DNA of 64,000 nucleotides from positions 62,001 through 126,000 of the forward strand of contig JAEUHY010000024.1 of the NCBI GenBank assembly GCA_016795325.1. Direction: 5' to 3'. This DNA comes from Planctomycetota bacterium (GTDB lineage: Bacteria > Planctomycetota > UBA1135 > GCA-002686595). The notes beneath the pieces were generated by a model that had not been told where the DNA came from, made no database searches, and saw only the letters and a list, made by a program, of their open reading frames with translations. Positions 17,870 to 26,196 of this stretch are shown in pieces; position 1 is the first letter of the stretch; each line of letters begins with the position of its first letter. The position numbers and the translations under genes are program-made.

Positions 17870-18373
17870 CTACTTGGCGTCAGCGCCGGAATCGGACCAC
17901 TGCGACGTCACTGCGCCGACACTCTCGAAGCGGCTTGCGCCAACGCCGCCGGCGAGCTCGAGCACGACGTGGAACGGCCGCGCGGGGCGATCGAAGCGGC
18001 CGTTGTCCGTGATCGGCGCCGACCACCAGCGCGCCACGTCGTTCATCACGGCCACGAACCAGCGCAGCTCGTCCGGCGCGTCGCGCAGCAGCTCGTCGGC
18101 GCGTTCGACCACGACGACATAACCCTCTCCGGGAAGCCACTCGTCGAGGTAGCTCATGCACTCCTGGAGCGCGTGCCAGTTCTCGCCGAACCCGTCGAAG
18201 AACTGGAACGCAGCCCCGAACTCACTCATCAAGCTCGGCACGTCGCGGCACTTCCAGCCGCGCACTTTGATCACGACGTTTCCGAGGCGACCGTAGCGTG
18301 CCGGCGCGACAGACTCGTGCCCGGTCATGCTCACAAGGAACGTCGTTTCAGCGCGCTCAGCTCCGGTTGTCAT
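17870..18373 (-). CDS. Barstar-family protein (barnase-inhibitor-like), orphan
   Basis: A 167-residue protein. The central part fits the barstar fold: VVIKVRGWKCRDVPSLMSEF, then FQFFDGFGENWHALQECMSYLDEWLP, matching the family pattern where an aromatic-G-x-NWDAL-x-D-x-L-x-D-L-x-W helix contacts the RNase. Barstars neutralise barnase-type RNase toxins in the cytoplasm. No RNase gene lies next to it: neighbours are SUMF1-fold and lipoprotein genes. It may be an orphan immunity gene against toxins from other cells, or a housekeeping ribonuclease inhibitor (YhcO-like). An internal start at the second Met (near 18328) is possible. Confidence 0.75.
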   Translation of the reverse strand: MTTGAERAETTFLVSMTGHESVAPARYGRLGNVVIKVRGWKCRDVPSLMSEFGAAFQFFDGFGENWHALQECMSYLDEWLPGEGYVVVVERADELLRDAPDELRWFVAVMNDVARWWSAPITDNGRFDRPARPFHVVLELAGGVGASRFESVGAVTSQWSDSGADAK

Positions 18374-18456
18374 CGTGCTTCATCCCGCGCCGAGCGGAGC
18401 GCAGCCGACGCAGTTGTGTCCTTTGCCATCGCTGACGGCCGCACAAGGTCGGTGAG

Positions 18457-19026
18457 CTAACGCGGCTCGCCGGCGCTGGCCTTGGGCGCCCAAACGTACT
18501 TCCACGCGCCGGAATCCGGCAGTTCGCGCAGGGCGGGAACGCGCGCGCGCGCCGACTCGAGCGATTCGCGCTGCACGGTGTAGACGATCTGCGAGAGCTG
18601 GTCCGAGCCGTCGCTGAACTCGAGGGAGAGTTCGCTCGGCGACGTGCACGCGCGGTAGAGGTAGCCCTGCTGGCCGCGGGTGTCGCCGGCGCCGACGACC
18701 GTCCACGTGCCGCTGGGCATCGCGGGCGACGGGCGTTCGGGCACGTAGACGATCGACTCGGTGTGAGGCGCGCCCTCGGTCGACACGAACACTTCGCGCG
18801 TCGAACGACGGCGGTAGCCGACGACGTCGATCTCGTACTCGCAGCGCACGACCATCAACTCGCCCGCGGGCGGCGCGTCCGAGAGCGCCCACGACTTCAC
18901 GGCCAGCGCTTCGGGCGACGCGACGACCATCACTTTTTCGTCGCGCGCGGCGCCCGCGCCGGCGGAGGACTGGCACGCGACGGCGAAGCACGATGCAACG
19001 AGCAGCGGGACGAAGCGCAGGGACAT
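18457..19026 (-). CDS. Lipoprotein of unknown function, paralogue A
   Basis: A 189-residue protein with a lipoprotein signal (FVPLLVASCFAVACQSS; Cys about residue 17). The body has LAVKSWALSDAPPAGELMVVRCEYEIDV, IVYVPERPSPAMPSGTW and a C-terminal region with RVPALRELPDSGAWKY. I do not recognise the family. It is clearly related to the next gene upstream (19293-19889), which shares the lipobox region, the W-x-x-SDAPPxGExMVV motif, VxVPxRPS and the C-terminal PxLRE. The ATG at 19026 is chosen because the signal peptide starts there; an upstream in-frame codon at 19095 would add an unlikely Arg-rich extension. Confidence 0.7.
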   Translation of the reverse strand: MSLRFVPLLVASCFAVACQSSAGAGAARDEKVMVVASPEALAVKSWALSDAPPAGELMVVRCEYEIDVVGYRRRSTREVFVSTEGAPHTESIVYVPERPSPAMPSGTWTVVGAGDTRGQQGYLYRACTSPSELSLEFSDGSDQLSQIVYTVQRESLESARARVPALRELPDSGAWKYVWAPKASAGEPR

Positions 19027-19080
19027 GCGGAGCCTCTCGAGGGATAACAGTGGAGAGCGGACAGCGGCGGAACCGAGCGA

Positions 19081-19120
19081 CGAGGTTCGCCGCATGCGCG
19101 CGAGGCGTCAACTCGCGCCG
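19081..19120 (-). promoter_or_regulatory. Conserved upstream block of lipoprotein A
   Basis: A ~38-bp segment (minus strand: CGGCGCGAGTTGACGCC, then a GCGCGC tract, then GGCGAACCTC) recurs almost unchanged at 19929-19967, about 60 nt upstream of the paralogous gene. It contains TTGACG, a -35-like hexamer, but no obvious -10 at 17 nt. It is either a shared promoter or operator, or a duplication relic. Confidence 0.4.
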
Positions 19121-19292
19121 CTCACGGAACTGCGCGAAATTCGGCGGTTGGCGCGACGACGTGACCACGGCTCGAGTGCGACGCAGCACGTCGAGCCAGC
19201 AGCGTGCGAAAGCGCTCGCGCGTGGCGTGCGGTCGACTCGATTCGAGCCGGCGCGCTTGGATCCGTCGACGCGCCCGAAACGGGCGTGGCCC

Positions 19293-19889
19293 CTACTTCT
19301 GCGGTTCGTCTTCGGACTCGAGGAATCCGGAGTACCCCCACGGCGCCTCATCCGAGATTTCGCGCAGCGTGGGATAGCGCGCACGCACAGCTTCAACAGG
19401 CTCACGTCGAAGTCGATAGCGAAAGGTGCACGTAACGCCGTCGCCGACGTCGAACTCCAGGTCCAAGTCGTCACGTCCGGAGCGCGATCGGCGCAGGTGG
19501 CCTCTCATCCCCGTCGATGCGCCGCAGCCCTTGAGTTGCCAGAGCGGGTTGGGGTCCGCCGCGGACGGGCGACCGGGCACGTGAACGATCGAGACCTCGT
19601 AGGGAGCGCCGCGTGTGTGAGAAATGAACTCGTGAACGGAGCGCTCCCGACCGTCGGGCGAGTCGACGACGCACTCCCAGTGCACGACCATCACCTCACC
19701 GACCGGCGGAGCGTCCGAGAACACCCACTTGTCCATCCCGAGGTCCTCGGGCGCGAGCGTCGTAGCGACGCGCAGGCCGCGCTCAACCGACTCGACGGGC
19801 TCGGCCGACTCGACGCGCTTGCGGTCGGAGGACTGACAAGCGAGGGCGAGACACGCGACAACGAACAGCGGACCGAAACGCGGGAGCAT
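19293..19889 (-). CDS. Lipoprotein of unknown function, paralogue B
   Basis: A 198-residue protein with a lipoprotein signal (FGPLFVVACLALACQSS; Cys about residue 17) and the motifs shared with paralogue A: MDKWVFSDAPPVGEVMVVHWEC, VSIVHVPGRPS, and RYPTLREISDEAPWGY near the C-terminus. The function is unknown; both genes probably encode envelope lipoproteins. The two are tandem, co-oriented and share an upstream block, so they arose by duplication. Sequence divergence is substantial, so the duplication is not recent. Confidence 0.7.
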   Translation of the reverse strand: MLPRFGPLFVVACLALACQSSDRKRVESAEPVESVERGLRVATTLAPEDLGMDKWVFSDAPPVGEVMVVHWECVVDSPDGRERSVHEFISHTRGAPYEVSIVHVPGRPSAADPNPLWQLKGCGASTGMRGHLRRSRSGRDDLDLEFDVGDGVTCTFRYRLRREPVEAVRARYPTLREISDEAPWGYSGFLESEDEPQK

Positions 19890-19928
19890 GCGAAACCTCG
19901 GGAAGCGAGAGGTCGGAGCGGGAGCGCA

Positions 19929-19967
19929 GAGGTTCGCCCCACGCGCGCAAGGCGTCAACTCGCGCCG
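19929..19967 (-). promoter_or_regulatory. Conserved upstream block of lipoprotein B
   Basis: Second copy of the block described at 19081-19120; it keeps the GCGAGTTGACGCC core and the GCGAACCTC end. It lies about 40-80 nt upstream of the ATG at 19889. Confidence 0.4.
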
Positions 19968-20130
19968 CGCGTTCGACTTGCCGCGCGCTGACCTCGTACG
20001 CGCTCGATCCGCCGCGCGACGCCCGTCGGCCACGCTCGATGGGCGTCCGATGGACACGCGCTCAGCCGTACGCGGGCGAGGTCGAGCCGTGCGCGTCGCG
20101 GCCAAGAGGACCCCAGCTGCCGGGAAGTAA

Positions 20131-20345
20131 GGCGACTCGCGCGCCAGCGCGCGCGTGCGAAAACGCTCTCGGCCGGCGCCGGCGCGAAGCTCGCCTCGCA
20201 TCACAAGCCCGGCGTGCACCGGCTCGTCGACGAAAGCCCCGTCGCGCGCTCGCGCTGGTTCCGCCCGTGCGCCTTGGGCATGATGATCGACGCCGCGGGC
20301 TCCCGCCTGGAGTTCGTTCCGAAGAAAGCGGCCCGGTGTCGGTAA
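20131..20345 (+). pseudogene. Possible 3' remnant of a protein-coding gene
   Basis: The frame ending at TAA 20343-20345 shows the G/C-at-third-position bias of real genes and a protein-like tail (HHKPGVHRLVDESP, RSRWFRPCALGMMIDAAG, EFVPKKAARCR) but no plausible start codon. It may be the 3' end of a gene truncated when the island between mcsA and clpC formed. I do not recognise the family, and chance cannot be excluded. Confidence 0.25.
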
Positions 20346-20540
20346 ACCTGGGCTTGCTTGAAGGTCGACAAGCTGGGGCTAAGGCTCGTACTCGGCGAGC
20401 GTCGGTGTCGTCTCGGACGACTCCAGCGCCGCGCCGGCTGCGCGCCCTCCAACGCGCAGGCTTTCCAACAGAGCCGGGCCCCCGCGCCCGACCGACTGTC
20501 GACACCAGGCCGCCCCACGGCGGCGAGAAGGATTCTCCCC

Positions 20541-23099
20541 ATGTTCGACCGCTTCACAGACCGCGCCAAGAAGGTCATGAACCTGGCCCGCCAGGAGGCT
20601 CAGCGTTTCAACCACGAGTACCTGGGCACCGAGCACATCCTGCTCGGGCTTGTCCAAGAAGGCAGCGGCGTGGCGGCCAACGTGCTCAAGAACATGGGCA
20701 TCGATCTGACCAAGATCCGCGCCGAGGTCGAGAAGATCGTCAAGACCGGCCCGTCGATGGTGACCATGGGCCAGCTGCCCTTCACGCCGCGCGCCAAGAA
20801 GGTGCTCGAGCTCTCCATGGAGGAGGCCTCGAACCTGGGGCACAACTACATCGGGACCGAGCACCTGCTGCTGGGCCTGATCAAGGAGAACGAGGGCATC
20901 GCCGCGCAGGTGCTGCTCAACCTCAACGTCAAGCTCGAGGACGTGCGCGAAGAGGTGCTCGAGTTCCTCGGCGCCGACTCGCAGGAAGAGGAAGAGGAAG
21001 AGTCCTCGGGCGGCGGCGGCGAGTCGAGCGGCGGCTCGGGCGGCGGTGGTGGCGGCGGCGGCGCTGGCGGCGGCCAGGGCCAGTCGAAGAGCAAGACCCC
21101 CGCGCTCGACGCCTTCGGCCGCGATCTGACCGAGCTCGCGCGCCAGGGCAAGCTCGACGCGGTGATCGGCCGCGCCAACGAGATCGAGCGCGTCGTGCAG
21201 ATCCTCTCGCGACGCACGAAGAACAACCCCGTGCTGCTGGGCGAGCCGGGCGTGGGCAAGACCGCGATCGTCGAAGGCCTCGCGCAGCGCATCATCGACA
21301 ACGAGGTGCCCGAGCTGCTGCGCGGCAAGCGCATGGTCGTGCTCGACCTCGCGCTGATGGTCGCCGGCACCAAGTACCGCGGTCAGTTCGAAGAGCGCAT
21401 CAAGGCGGTCATGACCGAAGTGCGCCGCGTCAAGGACGTGGTGCTGTTCATCGACGAGTTGCACACGCTGGTCGGCGCGGGCGGCGCGGAAGGCGCCATC
21501 GACGCGTCCAACGTGCTCAAGCCGGCGCTCTCGCGCGGCGAGATCCAGTGCATCGGCGCGACCACGCTGGATGAATACCGCAAGCACATCGAAAAGGACG
21601 GCGCGCTCGAGCGCCGCTTCCAGGCTGTCGTCGTCGAGCCGCCGAGCCCGACCGAAGCCGTCGCGATCCTGAAGGGTCTGCGCGACCGCTACGAAGCGCA
21701 CCACCGCGTCAAGTTCACCGACGAGGCCCTGGAGTCGGCGGTCGAGCTGAGCGTGCGCTACATCAACAACCGCTTCCTCCCGGACAAGGCCATCGACGTG
21801 ATGGACGAAGCCGGCGCGCGCGTGCGCATCAAGTCGATGGTGCCGCCGCCGGACCTCAAGGAGATCACCGTCGACATCGAGCGCCTCGACCGCGCCAAGG
21901 ATGAGGCGGTCAGCGCGCAGGACTTCGAGAAGGCCGCGCAGCTGCGCGACCAGGCCTACCAGCTCCGCAAGAAGAAGGAGGAGCTGCACAAGGCCTGGAA
22001 GGAGCAGCAGGCCTCAAAGGAAGAGACCGGCGAAGTCACGGCCGACGTGATCCGCGAGACCGTGTCGAAGATGACCGGCATCCCGCTGACGCGCCTGGAG
22101 AAGGCCGAGGCCGAACGTCTGCTCGCGATGGAGGGCGAACTCTCCAAGGCGGTCATCCACCAGGACGACGCGATCAAGGCCATCGCGCGCGCCGTGCGGC
22201 GTTCGCGCTCCGGGCTCAAGGACCCGCGCCGTCCGATGGGCTCGTTCGTCTTCCTCGGCCCCTCGGGCGTGGGCAAGACCTACCTGTGCAAGCAGCTCGC
22301 CAAGTTCATGTTCGGCTCGGAAGACGCCGTGATCACCATGGACATGAGCGAGTACATGGAGAAGCACAACGCTTCGCGTCTGGTCGGCGCGCCCCCGGGC
22401 TACGTCGGCTACGAAGAGGGCGGTCAGCTCACCGAGAAGGTGCGCCGCCGTCCGTACTCGGTGGTGCTGCTCGACGAGATCGAGAAGGCGCACCCGGACG
22501 TGTTCAACATGCTCCTCCAGATCATGGAAGAAGGGCGGCTGACCGACTCGTTCGGGCGGCACGTCGACTTCAAGAACGTGATCCTGATCATGACCAGCAA
22601 CTTGGGCTCGGCTCAGATGAAGTCCGGCGCGTCGCTGGGCTTCGGCAAGGGCGACACCAAGCAGTCGGGCGAGGACCGCTCCAAGAAGATGCGCGCGGAC
22701 GTGATGTTCGAAGTCGAGCGCCACTTCCGTCCGGAGTTCCTCAACCGCGTCGATGAACTGATCATCTTCAACCCGCTGAGCCAGGAAGACCTGCGTCGCA
22801 TCGTCAACCTGCAGCTCACCGAGGTTCACAAGCGCCTCGAGTCGCGCGGGATCAAGATCACGCTCGACGACGCCGCGGCGGATTTCCTCATCAAGCAGGG
22901 CTACTCGGAGGACTACGGCGCACGTCCGCTGCGCCGCGCCATCGAGAAGCACATCGAGGACTCGCTGGCCGAGCAGCTCCTGCGCCTGGAGGGCGCGGGC
23001 AACATGCTCATCCACTGCACCGTGAACGAGAAGGCCGACGGTCTCGACTTCAAGATCGAGAACATCAACCCGGTCGAGGTCGCCGCTCAAACGCACTGA
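20541..23099 (+). CDS. clpC: ATP-dependent Clp protease ATP-binding subunit ClpC
   Basis: An 852-residue AAA+ unfoldase. Two Clp_N repeats fill residues 1-145 ([32 protein letters not shown]). A Glu/Ser/Gly-rich linker at about 149-187 (an EEEEEE run, then a long Gly run) is unusually long. AAA-1 has Walker A GEPGVGKT from Gly234 and Walker [12 protein letters not shown]. The middle region has a UVR motif ([24 protein letters not shown], about 455-480), which separates ClpC from ClpB. AAA-2 has Walker A GPSGVGKT from Gly573 and [11 protein letters not shown]. It feeds substrates to ClpP in the cytoplasm. The ATG at 20541 starts the conserved [13 protein letters not shown]. Confidence 0.95.
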   Translation: MFDRFTDRAKKVMNLARQEAQRFNHEYLGTEHILLGLVQEGSGVAANVLKNMGIDLTKIRAEVEKIVKTGPSMVTMGQLPFTPRAKKVLELSMEEASNLGHNYIGTEHLLLGLIKENEGIAAQVLLNLNVKLEDVREEVLEFLGADSQEEEEEESSGGGGESSGGSGGGGGGGGAGGGQGQSKSKTPALDAFGRDLTELARQGKLDAVIGRANEIERVVQILSRRTKNNPVLLGEPGVGKTAIVEGLAQRIIDNEVPELLRGKRMVVLDLALMVAGTKYRGQFEERIKAVMTEVRRVKDVVLFIDELHTLVGAGGAEGAIDASNVLKPALSRGEIQCIGATTLDEYRKHIEKDGALERRFQAVVVEPPSPTEAVAILKGLRDRYEAHHRVKFTDEALESAVELSVRYINNRFLPDKAIDVMDEAGARVRIKSMVPPPDLKEITVDIERLDRAKDEAVSAQDFEKAAQLRDQAYQLRKKKEELHKAWKEQQASKEETGEVTADVIRETVSKMTGIPLTRLEKAEAERLLAMEGELSKAVIHQDDAIKAIARAVRRSRSGLKDPRRPMGSFVFLGPSGVGKTYLCKQLAKFMFGSEDAVITMDMSEYMEKHNASRLVGAPPGYVGYEEGGQLTEKVRRRPYSVVLLDEIEKAHPDVFNMLLQIMEEGRLTDSFGRHVDFKNVILIMTSNLGSAQMKSGASLGFGKGDTKQSGEDRSKKMRADVMFEVERHFRPEFLNRVDELIIFNPLSQEDLRRIVNLQLTEVHKRLESRGIKITLDDAAADFLIKQGYSEDYGARPLRRAIEKHIEDSLAEQLLRLEGAGNMLIHCTVNEKADGLDFKIENINPVEVAAQTH

Positions 23100-23130
23100 G
23101 CGCGCGAGCGGCTCGCTTCGAGCAAACCAT

Positions 23131-23169
23131 GCGCGGCCCGCGTCCGATCCGATCGGACGCGGGCCGCGC
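23131..23169. terminator. Strong hairpin after clpC
   Basis: A perfect 19-bp inverted repeat: arms 23131-23149 (GCGCGGCCCGCGTCCGATC) and 23151-23169 with a single base between. It lies about 30 nt after the clpC stop. There is no T tract, so termination could be factor-assisted, or the palindrome may serve another role. Confidence 0.7.
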
Positions 23170-23223
23170 TGTTCCAGGCGACCGGCCCCGCGCCGCCCGT
23201 TGCCGACAACGAGGCGGTGCACG

Positions 23224-23229
23224 TACGCT
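23224..23229 (+). promoter_or_regulatory. -10-like hexamer of a probable leaderless promoter
   Basis: TACGCT ends 6 nt before the GTG at 23236. It supports this GTG as the start of the AraC-family gene. Confidence 0.45.
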
Positions 23230-23235
23230 CCCGAC

Positions 23236-24033
23236 GTGCTCAGCGTCACCCGCACCTGGAGCTTCGCCCACGTGACGTTCGCGCGGCTACCCGCGCACGC
23301 GCCCGAGCTGTTCGAGAGCGTTTCTGCGCCGTGCTCGATCGGAGTTTCGCTCACCGGCCACGCGCGCGCCGAGTGGGAGTTCGACGGCCGCCCAAAACAC
23401 GGCGCGTTGGCGCCTGGCGCCGTGCAAGTCGTCGCCGACGCGCCGGTGCGTTGGCGGCGCGTCGCCGAACGCTCGGCCTGCGTCGAAGTCGCGCCCGCGC
23501 CGGAACTCCTCGCGGCCTGGGAGGGAACGCGCGCGCTCGCAGCGCTCGCGGAGCAGTCGCCGCGGCGCGACATGGTCGCCCTGGCGCTGGCGCTGCGCCT
23601 CGAACAGGCGCTGAGCGGCGCGCGCAAACTCGACGACGTCGAACTGCAGACGCTGGTCGTGGCGCTCGTCGAGCGGGTGCTCGGCGTCTCCCGAGCCAGC
23701 GGCCGCGCGCTCCGGCTCGACGCCGTGCTCGAGCAGATCGAAGCGCAACTGCACGCGCCGCACCCGGCCGCGAGTTCGCTGTCCCTGGCGCAGCTCGCGC
23801 AAGTCGCCGGCGTCAGCCTGCACCACTTCGCGCGGCGCTTCCGCGCGCAGACCGGCTTCTCGCCGCACGCCTACATCCAGTCGCGCCGCATGGCGCGCGC
23901 CTGGGAGATGCTCACGCGCACATCGGCCAGCGTGGCCGAGATCGCGCTCGCCTGCGGCTACGAGAGCACGAGCCATTTCCACGCGCAGTTCCGCCGCGTC
24001 CACGGGCGCTCGCCGGCGCGCGCGCGCGACTAG
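23236..24033 (+). CDS. AraC-family transcriptional regulator
   Basis: A 265-residue protein. The C-terminal ~100 residues carry the two helix-turn-helix motifs of the AraC family: SLAQLAQVAGVSLHHFARRFRAQTGFSPHAYIQSRRMARAWEML in outline, then SVAEIALACGYESTSHFHAQFRRVHGRSPARAR. The N-terminal domain (residues 1-150) is not a recognisable cupin and probably senses a ligand. The GTG at 23236 is preferred over an in-frame TTG at 23200 because TACGCT lies 6 nt upstream. The downstream co-oriented aldo/keto reductase, beyond a fold-back element, may be its target. Confidence 0.85.
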   Translation: MLSVTRTWSFAHVTFARLPAHAPELFESVSAPCSIGVSLTGHARAEWEFDGRPKHGALAPGAVQVVADAPVRWRRVAERSACVEVAPAPELLAAWEGTRALAALAEQSPRRDMVALALALRLEQALSGARKLDDVELQTLVVALVERVLGVSRASGRALRLDAVLEQIEAQLHAPHPAASSLSLAQLAQVAGVSLHHFARRFRAQTGFSPHAYIQSRRMARAWEMLTRTSASVAEIALACGYESTSHFHAQFRRVHGRSPARARD

Positions 24034-24045
24034 TCTCGTGTTTCC

Positions 24046-24179
24046 GAAGTCCGTCGAAGATGTCGCTGGAATCGGCGTTCCTGGCAAGGCGCGAGGATCC
24101 CAGGCGACCTGACTTTTGTCGCCGAACCGGAGCAACGCCGCCAGGGGCGGCGAGGCCAGCGAGATCTTCGACGCAATTC
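24046..24179. repeat. 134-bp imperfect fold-back element
   Basis: Two arms of 63 and 62 nt (24046-24108 and 24118-24179) are imperfect reverse complements around a 9-nt loop (CTGACTTTT). The best-paired parts are CGTCGAAGAT-x-TCGCTGG at the base and GGCGAC/GTCGCC at the tip. The element fills most of the gap between the AraC gene and the aldo/keto reductase. It could be a MITE-like element, a large terminator, or an RNA that controls the downstream gene. Confidence 0.75.
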
Positions 24180-24245
24180 GAGAACAGGACACTAGAGCAA
24201 GTTCGGGCGTTGCCGCGCGCCGCTGCGAACGTTGCGATGCGGCGC

Positions 24246-25340
24246 ATGACGACGAGCTACTTCACCTTGGGGCGCAGCGGCCTGCGCGTGAGCCGCCTGT
24301 GCCTGGGCACGATGACCTTCGGAACCGAATGGGGCTGGGGCGCGGACGAAGCGACGGCGCGGGCGCTGTTCGAACGCTACGTGGCCTGGGGCGGGAACTT
24401 CTTCGACACCGCTGACCTCTACACGAACGGCACGAGCGAGCTGTGGCTGGGCAAGTTCGTGCGCGAAGCCCGCCTGCGCGACAAGGCCGTGATCGCGACG
24501 AAGTTCAGCTACAGCGCGGCGCAAGGCGACCCGAACGCCGGCGGCAATGGACGCAAGAACATCGTGCGCGCGCTCGAGGGTTCGCTGCGGCGCCTGGACA
24601 CCGAGTACGTCGATCTCTACTTGCTGCACACCTGGGACACGCTCACGCCCGCGGAGGAGGTGGCGCGCGCGTTCGACGACTTGGTGCGCGCCGGCAAAGT
24701 GCGCTATGTCGGACTCTCGGACACGCCGGCGTGGTACGCGGCGCGACTGGCGACCCTGTGCGAAACGCGCGGCTGGACGCCGCCGATCACACTGCAGCTG
24801 GAGTACTCGCTGGTCGAGCGCGGGATCGAGGACGAGTTCGTGGCCTTGGGCCGCGAGCTGGGCTTGGGTCTCGTCGCCTGGAGCCCGCTCGCGAGCGGAC
24901 TGCTGTCCGGCAAGTACCGCGACGGCGGGGACGGCCGACTCAAGCTCCTCGCGGCGAGCGGGAACCCGGCATTCGCGAAGTTCACCGAGCGCAACATCGC
25001 GATCGTGGCCGAGCTCGAGCGCGTGTCCGCCGAGCTCGGCCGCTCGATGGCGCAAGTCGCGCTCGCGTGGGTGCTCGGACGAGCCGGCGTCGCCAGCGTG
25101 ATCGTCGGCGCCACGCGCCTGGCGCAGCTCGACGACAACCTCGCTGCAGCCGAGCTCGAGCTTCCGCGCGAGTTCGTCGAACGACTCGATGCGGCGAGCG
25201 CGCGCGCTCCGTCGTTCCCCTACACCTTCTTCAGCTCAGCGATGCAGGCCATGCAAACCGGCGGCGTGACCGTGGGCGACCGTCCGCCGAGTTACTGGCG
25301 TCCGACGCTGCACGCGGCGCCGGCCGCACGCGTGCAGTAG
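24246..25340 (+). CDS. Aldo/keto reductase
   Basis: A 364-residue protein of the AKR superfamily, similar in layout to YajO/Tas-type members. The catalytic tetrad is visible: Asp54 and Tyr59 in FFDTADLYTN, Lys86 in ATKFSY and His128 in LYLLHTWD. The NADP(H)-binding C-terminal part has VAWSPLASGLLSGKYR and ASVIVGATRLAQLDDNLAA. It reduces aldehydes or ketones with NADPH in the cytoplasm; the physiological substrate is unknown. An in-frame ATG at 24237 would add three residues. The upstream AraC regulator and the fold-back element suggest regulation. Confidence 0.9.
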   Translation: MTTSYFTLGRSGLRVSRLCLGTMTFGTEWGWGADEATARALFERYVAWGGNFFDTADLYTNGTSELWLGKFVREARLRDKAVIATKFSYSAAQGDPNAGGNGRKNIVRALEGSLRRLDTEYVDLYLLHTWDTLTPAEEVARAFDDLVRAGKVRYVGLSDTPAWYAARLATLCETRGWTPPITLQLEYSLVERGIEDEFVALGRELGLGLVAWSPLASGLLSGKYRDGGDGRLKLLAASGNPAFAKFTERNIAIVAELERVSAELGRSMAQVALAWVLGRAGVASVIVGATRLAQLDDNLAAAELELPREFVERLDAASARAPSFPYTFFSSAMQAMQTGGVTVGDRPPSYWRPTLHAAPAARVQ

Positions 25341-25401
25341 CGCGCGAGCCGGCCCACGCAGGTGAGCGGCGTGGCGCACAGCTGCGCGGCGTTCGAGCGC
25401 C

Positions 25402-26196
25402 TCAGGGCGCGAGTTCGCGCGCGTACAACCCGACGCCGAAGCCGCCGCTCACGGGCAGCACCGCGCCCGTGATGTACGACGCGCGCGGCGAGCACAAGAA
25501 CGCGATGGCGTGCGCGACTTCCTCGGGCGAGCCGGCGCGTTCGGCGGCGGTGCAGGCGAGGATCCGCCGCCGCCACGTGTCGTCGATGCGCTCGGCGACG
25601 CGCTCGGTCGCGATCAAGCCCGGCTCGATGAGGTTGCACGTCACGCCGCGTGTCGCGCTCTCGGCCGCGATCGAGCGCGTGAGCCCGAGCAGCCCGGCCT
25701 TCGACGCGGCGTAGGCCGCCTGACCTTCGGCGCCGACCGCCGCGGCGATCGTGCTCACGCTCACGATGCGCCCGAAACCGCGGCTCTTCATCCCCGGCAA
25801 CACGTGCGCGCACAGCAGTGCGGCGGCGCGCAGGTTCACAGCCAAGAGTTCGTCGAGCGCACGCGTCGCCAGCCCTTCGAGCGGCCCGTACGCCGCGAAT
25901 GCGGCCGCGTTGTTCACCAGCACATCGAGCGCTGGCGCCGCCGCGGCCAGGCGCGCGAGGAACGTGTCGTCGCGGACGTCGCCGACGAGCGTGAGCGCTT
26001 CGCCGCCCAGCTCGCGCACCTGCCGCGCGGTGTCCTCGAGCGCCGGCGCACTGCGGCTGGTCAGCACGAGCGCGGCGCCTTGGCGCGCCAGCTCGAACGC
26101 CGTCGCGCGTCCGATGCCGCGCGAAGCGCCCGTGATGAGCGCCGTGCGTCCGGCGAGTTCCCGCGCGGCGCCGCTGCCGGCCGACGTGGCGTTCAT
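25402..26196 (-). CDS. Short-chain dehydrogenase/reductase (FabG-like)
   Basis: A 264-residue classical SDR. The NAD(P)-binding motif is LITGASRGIGRA, followed by VGDVRD, LVNNAAAFAAYG, the catalytic Ser in VSVSTIAAA, and Y-x3-K in AAYAASKAGLLG. The end has the usual TGAVLPVSGGFG. The fold fits 3-oxoacyl-ACP reductase or another NADPH-dependent alcohol dehydrogenase; the substrate cannot be assigned. The ATG overlaps the stop of the parvulin-type gene upstream (ATGA). It converges on the aldo/keto reductase with about 60 bp between. Confidence 0.88.
   Translation of the reverse strand: MNATSAGSGAARELAGRTALITGASRGIGRATAFELARQGAALVLTSRSAPALEDTARQVRELGGEALTLVGDVRDDTFLARLAAAAPALDVLVNNAAAFAAYGPLEGLATRALDELLAVNLRAAALLCAHVLPGMKSRGFGRIVSVSTIAAAVGAEGQAAYAASKAGLLGLTRSIAAESATRGVTCNLIEPGLIATERVAERIDDTWRRRILACTAAERAGSPEEVAHAIAFLCSPRASYITGAVLPVSGGFGVGLYARELAP

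Larger units (their letters stand above)
19890..20540. other. Gap upstream of clpC with possible gene remnant
   Basis: 651 bases. It holds the conserved block (19929-19967) of lipoprotein B, a codon-biased remnant (about 20131-20345, listed separately) and about 195 bases of clpC leader. No CtsR-type heptad operator and no HrcA CIRCE element is visible in front of clpC. Confidence 0.5.

Noticed and set aside
20341..20540. CtsR or CIRCE operator in front of clpC
   Set aside because: No AGGTCAAA-type heptads and no CIRCE inverted repeat (TTAGCACTC-N9-GAGTGCTAA) are present; a single AGGTCG is not enough.
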